Part shown: positions 17,219 to 25,835 of the stretch, piece by piece
Numbering within the stretch: position 1 is the first letter of the stretch
How the letters are laid out: each line of letters opens with the position of its first letter
Source of the DNA: Bradyrhizobium nivariense
GTDB taxonomy: Bacteria; Pseudomonadota; Alphaproteobacteria; Rhizobiales; Xanthobacteraceae
Reading direction: 5' to 3'
Length of the DNA stretch: 64,000 nt
Assembly (NCBI RefSeq): GCF_029846715.1
Contig: NZ_JARVWW010000038.1
Span: 1 to 64,000 of the forward strand
Made by a program: the position numbers and the translations under genes
Notes under the pieces: model-generated
Told to the model about the DNA's origin: nothing
What the model saw: the letters and a program-made list of their open reading frames with translations, nothing else
The model's database searches: none

Positions 17219-17818
17219 ATGACGGATATTTCGAACTCGAAGGCGTCGCTCGGAAGGGCCATTCACGCGATCAGCGGAAAATGGGGCTGGTTCGTTGCGC
17301 TGGGGGTCGGTGAACTGATCCTTGGCGGCATTGCATCGGCCAATCTGATGGCGGCGAGCCTCGCCTCCGTGCTCGTCATTGGCGCCACCATGGCAGTCGC
17401 CGGGATCTTCCAGATCGCGCATGCCTTTTCGGTGCACGGCCTGCGCGGCTTCCTGTTCTGGCTGCTCGCCGGGATCGTCTATGCCGCGGCCGGAGCCGTC
17501 ATCCTCTACGATCCGCTCCTGGCTTCGTTCACGCTGTCGCTCGTGGTGTGCGCTTTCCTGGTCGTTGCCGGTGCGACGCGGATCTGGGCAGGTTTCCATA
17601 TGCGGCCGGCGGCGGGCTGGCGCTGGATCGTGGCAGCCGGCGTTGTGACGTTCTGCGTCGGCGCCATGCTGATCGCGATCTTGCCTGCCGTCGGTCTGTG
17701 GCTGCTCGGTGCGATGCTGGTCGTCGATCTGGTTTTCCAGGGTTGGGGCTTTATTGCATTCGGGCTCGCGCTCAGAAGCCGAGCCTCGCGGCATTCGGCC
17801 AAGCCAGCGGCGGTGTGA
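17219..17818 (+). CDS. hdeD: HdeD-family acid-resistance membrane protein
   Basis: A 199-residue protein with about six hydrophobic helices. It has the DUF308 repeats typical of HdeD, as in LGVGELILGGIASANLMAAS and AGIVYAAAGAVILYDPLLAS. HdeD in E. coli is an inner-membrane protein tied to acid resistance at high cell density. It is followed within three bases by fdhD, so the two are probably co-transcribed. A CTTGAC element at 17169 could be a -35 box, but no convincing -10 is seen. Confidence 0.8.
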   Translation: MTDISNSKASLGRAIHAISGKWGWFVALGVGELILGGIASANLMAASLASVLVIGATMAVAGIFQIAHAFSVHGLRGFLFWLLAGIVYAAAGAVILYDPLLASFTLSLVVCAFLVVAGATRIWAGFHMRPAAGWRWIVAAGVVTFCVGAMLIAILPAVGLWLLGAMLVVDLVFQGWGFIAFGLALRSRASRHSAKPAAV

Positions 17819-17821
17819 GCC

Positions 17822-18658
17822 ATGATGACAGGGTCGACATTCACGCGGCACCGGGAGATCGCCTGGCGCAGCGGCCGCACGAAATCGACGTCGCGGTTGG
17901 TTGCCGAGGAGAGCGCCATCGCGCTCACCTACAATGGATCGACCCATGCCGTGATGATGGGAACGCCGGCCGATCTGGAGGATTTCGGTGTCGGCTTCAG
18001 CCTCACCGAGGCAATCATCGACCGCGCAAGCGAGATCAGCAGCATCGAGCTGATCTCGAACGAGCTCGGCATGGAAGTGCGGATGTGGCTTGATGGCGAC
18101 CGCGCGACGACCCTGGCCGCACGCCGCCGCGCCATCAGCGGCCCGGTCGGGTGCGGGTTATGCGGCATCGAAAGCCTCGAACAGGCGCGTCGCACGCCGT
18201 CACGCGTCGAAGGGCGTGGCATTGCCTTTCATGCGCAGGACCTGCTGATTGCCATGCAGGCGCTGTTTCCGCTGCAGATCTTGAATCAGCAGACACGGTC
18301 CGTTCACGCGGCAGCCTTGTGGCGCCCTCGCAGCGGCATTGCCGTGATCAGGGAGGATGTCGGCCGGCACAATGCGCTCGACAAGCTTGCCGGCGCAATC
18401 GTCCGCGACGGCAGATCAGCCTGCGACGGCGCCGTGCTGCTGACGAGCCGCGTTTCGGTGGAGATGGTGCAGAAGGCCGCGATGATCGGCGCGCCGGTCG
18501 TCGTCGCCGTTTCCGCGCCGACCGCGCTCGCGATCCAGACCGCGAACGAGGCGGGAATCACGCTACTCGCCGTCGCCCGCGATGACGGATACGGCGTATT
18601 CACGCATCCGCGCCGCGTCCTGCTGCCTGACGAGGCCGCGCCGCGCGCCGGCTGCTGA
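17822..18658 (+). CDS. fdhD: Formate dehydrogenase accessory sulfurtransferase FdhD
   Basis: A 278-residue protein with the FdhD hallmark Cys pair C111/C114 in GPVGCGLCGIE and conserved segments VGFSLTEAIID and REDVGRHNALDKLAG. FdhD passes sulfur from a cysteine desulfurase to the bis-MGD cofactor of formate dehydrogenases, which is needed for their activity. A bis-MGD molybdoenzyme of YdeP/FdhF type lies 5 kb downstream (23522) and is the obvious local client. Confidence 0.9.
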   Translation: MMTGSTFTRHREIAWRSGRTKSTSRLVAEESAIALTYNGSTHAVMMGTPADLEDFGVGFSLTEAIIDRASEISSIELISNELGMEVRMWLDGDRATTLAARRRAISGPVGCGLCGIESLEQARRTPSRVEGRGIAFHAQDLLIAMQALFPLQILNQQTRSVHAAALWRPRSGIAVIREDVGRHNALDKLAGAIVRDGRSACDGAVLLTSRVSVEMVQKAAMIGAPVVVAVSAPTALAIQTANEAGITLLAVARDDGYGVFTHPRRVLLPDEAAPRAGC

Positions 18659-18677
18659 CTTCCGCGGACCCGCGAAT

Positions 18678-19346
18678 ATGGCGATGCAAACTGCATCACT
18701 GGAGCCCTTGGCCGGGACAAGCGTCGAAGTCTGCGCTCCAGAACGATCGCTGCTGGTTGCCTCTGTGCTGAGCATGTCGGGCGGTTTTCTCGACGCCTTT
18801 ACCTGGCTGTCACTCGGCGTCTTCGCGAACTCGCAGACCGGCAATGTCGTCTTCCTCGGGATCTATGCGCAGTCTGGGCAGTGGCAGCGCGCGCTTCACC
18901 ATCTTCTTCCGCTCGCGGCCTTCGTCCTGGGAGCGCTGGTGGCGGTTCGCACCCGGGCGGCGCTACGCTGCCTCATCGGAGAGATCGTCTGCCTCGCCGC
19001 GACGATGCTGTTGCTTCATCGCGTTTCGGATGAGATCGCGATCCTCGTCATCTCCTTTGGCGTCGCGTTGCAGTCGGCGAGCTTCAGACAGGTCGGTCGC
19101 TGGAAATATCTCTCGGTCACGGTCACCGGGAACATGCTCCGCGCCATGGATCAGTTCGTTGCGGCGTCCGATCGCGACGCGGTGCGTGGCACCGGAACCA
19201 TGCTCACGCTCTGCTTGATGTTCCTGCTTGGGGCTGCCGTCGGCGGTTGCGTGACGAAATTGCTGGGAACATGGAGCCTCGCGATGCCGATCGCATCGTC
19301 GGTGTACGTTCTCTGGCTCTGCCGCCGGCGAAGCCATTCGCACTGA
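18678..19346 (+). CDS. DUF1275 (YoaK-type) membrane protein
   Basis: A 222-residue protein with about six transmembrane helices. The family signature begins MSGGFLDAFTWLSLGVFANS, continues QTGNVVFLG, and later reads SFGVALQSASFRQ and TVTGNML. Function is not established for this family. The start at MAMQTASLEP lies 19 bases after the fdhD stop; an in-frame ATG at 18582 would overlap fdhD heavily. It is placed between fdhD and the bd oxidase genes. Confidence 0.8.
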   Translation: MAMQTASLEPLAGTSVEVCAPERSLLVASVLSMSGGFLDAFTWLSLGVFANSQTGNVVFLGIYAQSGQWQRALHHLLPLAAFVLGALVAVRTRAALRCLIGEIVCLAATMLLLHRVSDEIAILVISFGVALQSASFRQVGRWKYLSVTVTGNMLRAMDQFVAASDRDAVRGTGTMLTLCLMFLLGAAVGGCVTKLLGTWSLAMPIASSVYVLWLCRRRSHSH

Positions 19347-19543
19347 TATCGTGCTCGCTCGTTGCAGGTCGAGGCGCGCATCATGCCATTCGGCAAAAGG
19401 ACGTTCGTTCGCGGAAGCGCGCGCCGTTTTCGCGGATAAGCTGCGGGGTGCGGCCGCGGTCCTCAAGGTCGACAACATTCCGCAGCCGGCCGCTCGCGTG
19501 CCTGCGGCCGCGAAGCGGGCGTGAGCGAACGGGAGACTATCCG

Positions 19544-20953
19544 ATGGATCCGACGGCACTCCTCCTGTCGCGGCTGCAATTCGCCTTCACCATCTCGTTC
19601 CACATCATCTTTTCGGCATTCACGATCGGGCTTGCGGCCTGGCTCACCGTGCTGGAAGCGATGCACCAGTCCACCGGCAAGCCCGTCTACCGGACCCTGT
19701 TCGCGTTCTGGCTCAAGATCTTCGGCGTGGCATTCGGCATGGGCGTCGTATCGGGCGTCGTGATGGCGTTTCAGTTCGGAACGAACTGGAGCGTGCTCTC
19801 GAAGATGTCGGGTCCGATCCAGGGCCCGCTTCTGTCCTACGAAACATTCACCGCCTTCATGCTGGAGGCGGGCTTCTTCGGCATCCTCATCTTCGGCCGG
19901 TCCCGGGTGCCGCCGTGGTTGTACCTGTTCTCGACCGCGATGGTCGCGCTCGGAACCACGCTGTCGGCATTCTGGATCATGGTCAACAACAGCTGGATGC
20001 AGGTGCCGACCGGCTACGTCCTGCAGAACGGCCAGTTCGTGCCTGATGACTGGGCGCAGATCATCTTCAATCGGGTGGTCTGGGTCCGGTTTCCGCACAT
20101 GCTGCTCGCGTCCTATCTGACCGGCGCGTTCTGCGTGGCGGCGACCGGCGCGTGGTATCTGCTGCGGCGGACCTATCGCGCCGAGGCCCATGTGATGCTG
20201 CGGATGGGCCTTGCGCTCGCGGCGGTGCTGCTGCCGGTCCAGCTCTTCATCGGGCATCTCGTCGGCGATTACGTCCACGACTACCAGCCGGCCAAGTTCG
20301 CGGCGATCGAGGCACGCTGGCATGACGAGCAGCCGGCCTCGGAGGTGCTGATCGCGATCCCGGATTCGAGCACTGAATCGAACAAATACGCGATATCGAT
20401 TCCGGTGCTCGGGAGCATCATCGGCAGCATGAGCCTGACCTCGAAGGAGGTCGGCCTGACCAGCTTCGCGCCGCAGGACCGGCCGCCGGTGGCGATCCCG
20501 TTCTTCGCTTTCCGCATCATGGTCGGCTGCGGTTTCGTGATGCTGGGGCTGGCCTGGCTCGGATCCTGGCTCGGCCTCACCCATCGGCTCGATCGGAGCC
20601 GCCTGCTGCTGTGGGGCATCTTCCTCAGCTTCCCGCTGCCGTGGATCGCGATCCTCACCGGCTGGTATACCGCGGAAGTGGGGCGCCAGCCATGGACCAT
20701 CTACGGCGTGCTCCGCACTGCGGACGCCGTGACGCCGTTCCTGACCGCGTCGGCTGCGATGGCTTCCCTGATCCTGTTCGTCGCGGTCTACGCCTTCATC
20801 TTCTCGTTCGGGACGTATTACATCTATCGGCTGCTGCGTGCCGGCCCGGCGGGACTCGGCGGCAGGCCACGCCACGTTCCCGTGCCCAATCGGCCGATGT
20901 CGCTCGCCGATCAGGTGCCGGCCGCACGCAGCTATCTCGAGGCGGGAGAATAG
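19544..20953 (+). CDS. cydA: Cytochrome bd-type quinol oxidase subunit I
   Basis: A 469-residue subunit with about nine transmembrane helices. His20 in TISFHIIFSAF is the predicted heme b595 or d ligand, and the quinol-site signature GWYTAEVGRQPW is present. The Q-loop is short, as in the cyanide-insensitive (CIO) branch. The enzyme oxidises quinol and reduces O2 to water with high affinity or peroxide resistance. The ATG follows GGGAG by eight bases. Subunit II starts two bases after its stop. Confidence 0.92.
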   Translation: MDPTALLLSRLQFAFTISFHIIFSAFTIGLAAWLTVLEAMHQSTGKPVYRTLFAFWLKIFGVAFGMGVVSGVVMAFQFGTNWSVLSKMSGPIQGPLLSYETFTAFMLEAGFFGILIFGRSRVPPWLYLFSTAMVALGTTLSAFWIMVNNSWMQVPTGYVLQNGQFVPDDWAQIIFNRVVWVRFPHMLLASYLTGAFCVAATGAWYLLRRTYRAEAHVMLRMGLALAAVLLPVQLFIGHLVGDYVHDYQPAKFAAIEARWHDEQPASEVLIAIPDSSTESNKYAISIPVLGSIIGSMSLTSKEVGLTSFAPQDRPPVAIPFFAFRIMVGCGFVMLGLAWLGSWLGLTHRLDRSRLLLWGIFLSFPLPWIAILTGWYTAEVGRQPWTIYGVLRTADAVTPFLTASAAMASLILFVAVYAFIFSFGTYYIYRLLRAGPAGLGGRPRHVPVPNRPMSLADQVPAARSYLEAGE

Positions 20954-20955
20954 CC

Positions 20956-21942
20956 ATGGTGATGTACTGGGTTGCGCTTCTTGCCATCAGCATTCTGATC
21001 TATCTCCTGCTCGACGGGTTCGATCTCGGCGTCGGCATGCTGTTCGGCGTGGCCGGCAGCGAGGCGAAACGGGATGCCATGCTGAGCACGGTCGCTCCGG
21101 TCTGGGACGGCAATGAGACCTGGCTGATCGTCACGGGCGTGATCATGTGGGGCTCGTTCCCCGTGGTCTACGCTATGGTGATGTCGGCCCTCTATATCCC
21201 TGTCGTCGTGATGCTGCTCGGATTGATCCTGCGCGGCGTGGCGTTCGAGTTTCGCGGCAAGGCGCTCCGTTCGCGCTGGGTCTGGGACGTCAGTTTCGTC
21301 GCGGGCTCGTTTGCCGCCAGCTTCATGCAGGGCGCGATGGTCGGCGCTCTCGTCGAAGGACTTCAGTTCTCCAACGGCGATTATACCGGCGGAACGCTCG
21401 GCTGGCTGACCGCCTTTTCCGCCCTGTGCGGGATCGGGCTCTGCTTCGGCTATTCGCTGCTCGGCGCGTGCTGGCTGGTCAGGAAGAGCGATGGTCCCGT
21501 TCGGGATGCCGCACGGCGCCAGATCCCGCCGCTGGCGATCGGCGTCCTGGTGTTCCTGGTCGTCGTCTTTGCGTATGCGCTTGCCGAACATCTTCCGATT
21601 CTGAAGCGCTGGACCGACCGGCCCTATCTGCTCGTGTTTCCCGCGATCGGCGCCGGCGCGGCCGCGATGCTGGCCAAGAGCATCCTGGTCCATGACGATT
21701 ATTGGCCGTTCCACATGGTTGCGCTGATCTTCGTGGCGGCTTTCGCCACGCTCGCTCTGTCGTTCTGGCCCTACATGATTCCGTTCGTCGTCACGATCGA
21801 CGAGGCCGCGGCGCCTCATGCAAGTCTCGCCTTCATGTTCTGGGGCGCCGGCCTGTTCGCATTCCCGCTGATGCTGCTCTATGTCGCCGTCGGTTATCGC
21901 GTCTTCCGCGGCAAGACGGCGCCTGTTGCCGATCACCACTGA
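20956..21942 (+). CDS. cydB: Cytochrome bd-type quinol oxidase subunit II
   Basis: A 328-residue polytopic subunit II, with the typical N-terminus LLDGFDLGVGMLFG, the motif VWDGNETWLIVTG, and eight or so helices. It partners CydA for assembly of the bd oxidase. A GGGAG ribosome site overlaps the end of cydA. A strong bidirectional terminator lies 27 bases after the stop. No cydX-like small subunit is apparent between cydB and the terminator. Confidence 0.92.
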   Translation: MVMYWVALLAISILIYLLLDGFDLGVGMLFGVAGSEAKRDAMLSTVAPVWDGNETWLIVTGVIMWGSFPVVYAMVMSALYIPVVVMLLGLILRGVAFEFRGKALRSRWVWDVSFVAGSFAASFMQGAMVGALVEGLQFSNGDYTGGTLGWLTAFSALCGIGLCFGYSLLGACWLVRKSDGPVRDAARRQIPPLAIGVLVFLVVVFAYALAEHLPILKRWTDRPYLLVFPAIGAGAAAMLAKSILVHDDYWPFHMVALIFVAAFATLALSFWPYMIPFVVTIDEAAAPHASLAFMFWGAGLFAFPLMLLYVAVGYRVFRGKTAPVADHH

Positions 21943-21968
21943 CGGCTGCACGCCCGACCGCCGATAAA

Positions 21969-21996
21969 AGAAAGGCGCCGGTTTCGGCGCCTTTCT
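21969..21996. terminator. Bidirectional terminator between cydB and the oxalate decarboxylase gene
   Basis: AGAAAGGCGCCG (21969-21980) and CGGCGCCTTTCT (21985-21996) form a perfect 12-bp stem with GTTT loop. It has A-rich left and T-rich right arms, and serves both convergent genes. Confidence 0.85.
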
Positions 21997-22025
21997 CGTT
22001 CAGGACCCTTTGCCGGAGCTCTCGG

Positions 22026-23273
22026 TCAGGACTTGGGCATGACGCCGGGGCTGTTGTCCGGCCATCGGGCGATCGCCTTCTCGTCGATGTTGAAATGCTG
22101 GGCGACCAGGCTGGGCGGTGTGTGCGTCAGCCAGTTGGAGAGCGACACCTCCTCGTAGCGGGGCGCTCGGAACACGCCGACGAACTGCAATTCGGTATCG
22201 CCGACATTCTCGACATAATGGCCGAGATTGCGCCGGACATAGCCGATATCTCCGGCCGAGAAATCCGTCGTCAGCGCGTTGGGGCCGGTGTCGAACACCG
22301 TCATCCGCGCCTTGCCCTTGATGTAGTACTGCCACTCGTCGGCGTTAGGATGCCAGTGCATCTCCCGGACCGCTCCCGGCGGCATCGTCACCAGCGCCGC
22401 GGCGACGGTGGTGGCCACCTTGAAGTTCCTGCTGTCGGCGACGCGTATGCTGCCGGCGGAACTCTCCTTCATCGGGGCCGAACTGCCGAGCGAATGGATG
22501 AACGGATAGGGCGGTGCCTCCGCATGCTTGGCGATTGCGGCGCGATCGGCAGCCAGATCGCCGGGCACCGTCCCCTGGAAGATCCAGAGATTGTGCAGCG
22601 GAATCTTCGCGAATGCATCGACCGGAACACCGAAATTCTTCGCCAGCACTTCGGGGGGCGTATGGGCGAGCCAATCCGTCACCAGCAGTGTGTTGAACTC
22701 ATTGGCGTGGCCGTCGTCGAAGCAGATCACGAATTCGCAGCCGTCGGGACCCAATCCTTGCAGCGAATGCGGCGCGCCCGGCGGAAAATACCAGAGGTCG
22801 CCGGCCTTGAGGTCGCCGACATAGGGGCGCCCCTGCGTGTCGAGCACGGTGATGCGGCAGCTGCCGTAGGTCATGATCGCCCATTCGGCCGCCTGATGCC
22901 AATGCAGCTCGCGGATGCCGCCGGCGGACAGCCGCATGTTGACGCCGGAGATTTCCTTCGAGATGGCGAAGTCCTCGACGGTGACTTGCCGCGCCCAGCC
23001 GCCATTCTGGATGCGCCTCGGCGCATTGTTGAACGAGGCCCAATCCATCGGCAGGCCGCCGACGTCGGTCGCCGGCGGGGTTTGCGCGGAGGGGAATTGT
23101 TTGGCCAATTCAGGATTTTGGGGACCGGGATCGGTCAGGCTTCCGGGGCTCTTGGCGTTCACGGCGCCTTGCGGCGGCTCGTCCGGATTGCCGAAGGTTG
23201 CGGCCTGCGCGCTGGAACCGACCATGGCGGCGCCTGCCGCGGACATGGCGAGCAAATCACGTCGTGAAAACAT
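22026..23273 (-). CDS. oxdC: Bicupin oxalate decarboxylase, Tat-exported
   Basis: A 415-residue protein. The N-terminus MFSRRDLLAMSAAGAAMV has a twin-arginine signal. Two cupin domains each carry metal motifs: IRELHWHQAAEWAIMTYGS (domain 1) and VREMHWHPNADEWQYYIKG (domain 2), with later histidines in PHSLQGLG and LGHYVENVG. Oxalate decarboxylase uses Mn and O2 to turn oxalate into formate and CO2, consuming a proton. Export puts the activity in the periplasm. An AGGAG site precedes the ATG. It is divergent from the molybdoenzyme gene at 23522. A different bicupin activity such as oxalate oxidase is possible. Confidence 0.85.
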   Translation of the reverse strand: MFSRRDLLAMSAAGAAMVGSSAQAATFGNPDEPPQGAVNAKSPGSLTDPGPQNPELAKQFPSAQTPPATDVGGLPMDWASFNNAPRRIQNGGWARQVTVEDFAISKEISGVNMRLSAGGIRELHWHQAAEWAIMTYGSCRITVLDTQGRPYVGDLKAGDLWYFPPGAPHSLQGLGPDGCEFVICFDDGHANEFNTLLVTDWLAHTPPEVLAKNFGVPVDAFAKIPLHNLWIFQGTVPGDLAADRAAIAKHAEAPPYPFIHSLGSSAPMKESSAGSIRVADSRNFKVATTVAAALVTMPPGAVREMHWHPNADEWQYYIKGKARMTVFDTGPNALTTDFSAGDIGYVRRNLGHYVENVGDTELQFVGVFRAPRYEEVSLSNWLTHTPPSLVAQHFNIDEKAIARWPDNSPGVMPKS

Positions 23274-23521
23274 CTCGGGTCGCTCCTGAAAAATGTCGAA
23301 AGCCCTCCCGTAACGATGGGGCTCCGGCCGACAAACCTAGTTTCCGGTTGCCGTTTCTGCTTCCGCGAACGGTGCTGTTTTTGCCGGAATGCATGGCTGC
23401 TTCAGTCCGCCGCCCGGGACCGAACGTGTGCAATTGCGAAATTCGGCTTCGTTCTGAAAAGACGGCTCTGCCCGCGCGATCCTTAACTGGCCGCGGAATT
23501 GCCATATCGAGAGATATCGAG

Positions 23522-25813
23522 ATGACCACGAAATCGGTTCGTCCCTATCGTGAACCCGCCGGCGGCTGGGGCGCACTCAAGGCGCTCAGCGAGGCGCTGC
23601 TGGTGCAGCGGGCGCCGCTGAAGGGCGCGGCGACGCTCAGCCGGATGAATCAGCCGGAGGGCTTTGATTGCCCCGGCTGTGCCTGGCCCGATCCGAAGCA
23701 TACCTCGTCATTCGAATTCTGCGAGAACGGCGGCAAGGCGATCGCCTGGGAGACAACATCGAAGCGCTGCACGCCAGAATTCTTCGCCGAGCATACCGTC
23801 ACGGAGCTCGCGAGCTGGAACGATTACGATCTCGAAATGGTCGGGCGGCTCACTCATCCGGTGGCCTACGACGGCGCATCCGACCGCTATCTCCCGGTGG
23901 AGTGGAGCGATGCATTCGACATGATCGGTCGCGAGCTCCGGGCCTTGCCGGATCCGAACATGGCGGAGTTCTACACGTCCGGGCGAACCTCGAACGAAGC
24001 CGCCTTCCTCTATCAGCTCTTCGTGCGCGAATACGGCACCAACAACTTCCCCGACTGCTCGAACATGTGCCACGAGGCGACCAGCGTCGGCCTGCCGTAC
24101 TCGCTGGGCGTCGGCAAAGGCACCGTGCTGCTGGAGGATTTCGACAAGGCCGATTGCATCTTCATCTTCGGCCAGAATCCGGGCACCAACAGCCCGCGGA
24201 TGATGACCAGCCTGCGCAACGCGGCACGCCGCGGCGCCTCCATCATCTCGTTCAACCCGTTCCGTGAGCGGGCGCTGGAACGTTTCCAGTCGCCGCAGAG
24301 CCCGGTCGAGATGATCACGCTGTCGTCGACGACGATCAGCTCAAAGCTCTTCCAGGTGCGGGTCGGCGGCGACGTCGCCGTCCTCAAGGGGATCATGAAG
24401 ATCCTGGTGGAAGCCGACGAGGCCGCCCGTGCCGCCGAGCAGCCGGAGATTCTGGACTGGGATTTCATTCGCGGTCACACCGCCGGCATCGAAGCGTTGA
24501 TCGACGATCTCAAGCGCACGCAATGGCCGGACATCGAACGTCAGTCCGGCCTGACGCGCGAGGACATGGAATATGCGGCCGGCGCCTATATGAAGGCCGA
24601 GCGCGCCATCCTCGTCTACGGAATGGGCATCACCCAGCACTGGCGCGGCGCGAACAACGTCCAGCAGATCGCCAACCTCGCGCTGTTGCGCGGCAATGTC
24701 GGGCGCGATGGCGCCGGTGTCTGCCCGGTCCGCGGTCATTCCAACGTGCAGGGCGATCGGACCGTGGGGATCACGGAAGTCCCCAAGGCAGACTTCCTCG
24801 AGCGCCTGGAGCAGCGTTTCGGCTTCAAGCCTCCAGCCGCGCCGGGACACAATGTGGTGACCGCGCTGGAGGCCATGATCCGCGGCGAGGTGAAGGCCTT
24901 CTTCGCCATGGGCGGTAATTTCGTCGCAGCCATTCCGGATTGGCGGGCGACCCAGGCTGCGATTCGCAAGCTCGATCTGACCGTCCACGTCTCGACCAAG
25001 CTCAACCGCAGCCACCTGATCCACGGCCGTGCCGCCCTGATCCTGCCGTGCCTCGGGCGCACCGAGATCGATGTGCAGGAATCGGGGCCGCAGTCGGTCA
25101 CGGTGGAGGATTCGATGTCGATGGTGCACGCGTCCGGCGGCCGCAACAGGCCGGCATCGGAGCATCTCCTCAGCGAGATCGCGATTGTCGCCGGCGTTGC
25201 CAAGGCGACGCTGGGCGAGCGCACGGTGGTCGATTGGGACGGCTTCGTGACTGATTACGACCGCATCCGCGATGCGATCGAGGCGGTGTTTCCGATCTTC
25301 CAGGGCTACAATGCCCGCATCCGCGTTCCCGGCGGCTTTCATCTCACCTCGACGGCACGCGAGCGCATCTGGGCGACGCCGTCGGGCAGGGCGAACTTTT
25401 TGGTCTTCCCGGGTTGCGGCGAGGACCCGCCGCAGAGCGATCCCGATTTCCTGTGGCTCACCACCATACGCAGCCACGACCAGTACAACACCACGCTCTA
25501 CTCGATGTCCGACCGCTATCGCGGCGTGTTCGGCCAGCGCGATGTGGTCTTCCTCAACGAATGCGAGCTGAGGAAGCGCGGGCTTGCCGATGGCGATCGC
25601 GTCGACCTGATCACCGTCTCGACCGATGGCGCCGAGCGGATCGTGCGCAACTTCCGCGTCGTTGCCTATTCCTTTCCGGCCGGCTGCTGCGCGGCGTACT
25701 ATCCGGAGACCAATCCGCTGGTGCCGCTCTATGCCCGTGATCCCCAGAGCTTCACGCCGTCATTCAAGGGCGTCCCGATCCGCCTGGTGCGTTCGGTCGC
25801 GACCGGAGAATAG
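23522..25813 (+). CDS. FdhF/YdeP-family molybdopterin oxidoreductase
   Basis: A 763-residue bis-MGD molybdoenzyme. The N-terminus has GGWGALKALSE, then Cys50, Cys53 and Cys67 (DCPGCAWPDP, FCENGG) as in E. coli YdeP (759 residues). Cys182-His183 in SNMCHEATS sits where FdhF has Sec-His and is the predicted Mo ligand. The C-terminal molybdopterin-dinucleotide domain includes WLTTIRSHDQYNTT. YdeP is linked to acid resistance in E. coli; a formate dehydrogenase activity is only inferred. FdhD, encoded nearby, is the likely cofactor sulfurase. It converges on the kinase gene at 25836 with a 22-bp gap. Confidence 0.85.
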   Translation: MTTKSVRPYREPAGGWGALKALSEALLVQRAPLKGAATLSRMNQPEGFDCPGCAWPDPKHTSSFEFCENGGKAIAWETTSKRCTPEFFAEHTVTELASWNDYDLEMVGRLTHPVAYDGASDRYLPVEWSDAFDMIGRELRALPDPNMAEFYTSGRTSNEAAFLYQLFVREYGTNNFPDCSNMCHEATSVGLPYSLGVGKGTVLLEDFDKADCIFIFGQNPGTNSPRMMTSLRNAARRGASIISFNPFRERALERFQSPQSPVEMITLSSTTISSKLFQVRVGGDVAVLKGIMKILVEADEAARAAEQPEILDWDFIRGHTAGIEALIDDLKRTQWPDIERQSGLTREDMEYAAGAYMKAERAILVYGMGITQHWRGANNVQQIANLALLRGNVGRDGAGVCPVRGHSNVQGDRTVGITEVPKADFLERLEQRFGFKPPAAPGHNVVTALEAMIRGEVKAFFAMGGNFVAAIPDWRATQAAIRKLDLTVHVSTKLNRSHLIHGRAALILPCLGRTEIDVQESGPQSVTVEDSMSMVHASGGRNRPASEHLLSEIAIVAGVAKATLGERTVVDWDGFVTDYDRIRDAIEAVFPIFQGYNARIRVPGGFHLTSTARERIWATPSGRANFLVFPGCGEDPPQSDPDFLWLTTIRSHDQYNTTLYSMSDRYRGVFGQRDVVFLNECELRKRGLADGDRVDLITVSTDGAERIVRNFRVVAYSFPAGCCAAYYPETNPLVPLYARDPQSFTPSFKGVPIRLVRSVATGE

Positions 25814-25835
25814 CGGCTGCGCTGGAAACGTCCGG

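Noticed and set aside
21702-23267. 521-codon plus-strand frame across cydB end and the oxalate decarboxylase gene
   Set aside because: It passes through a strong terminator and is antisense to a clear bicupin protein.
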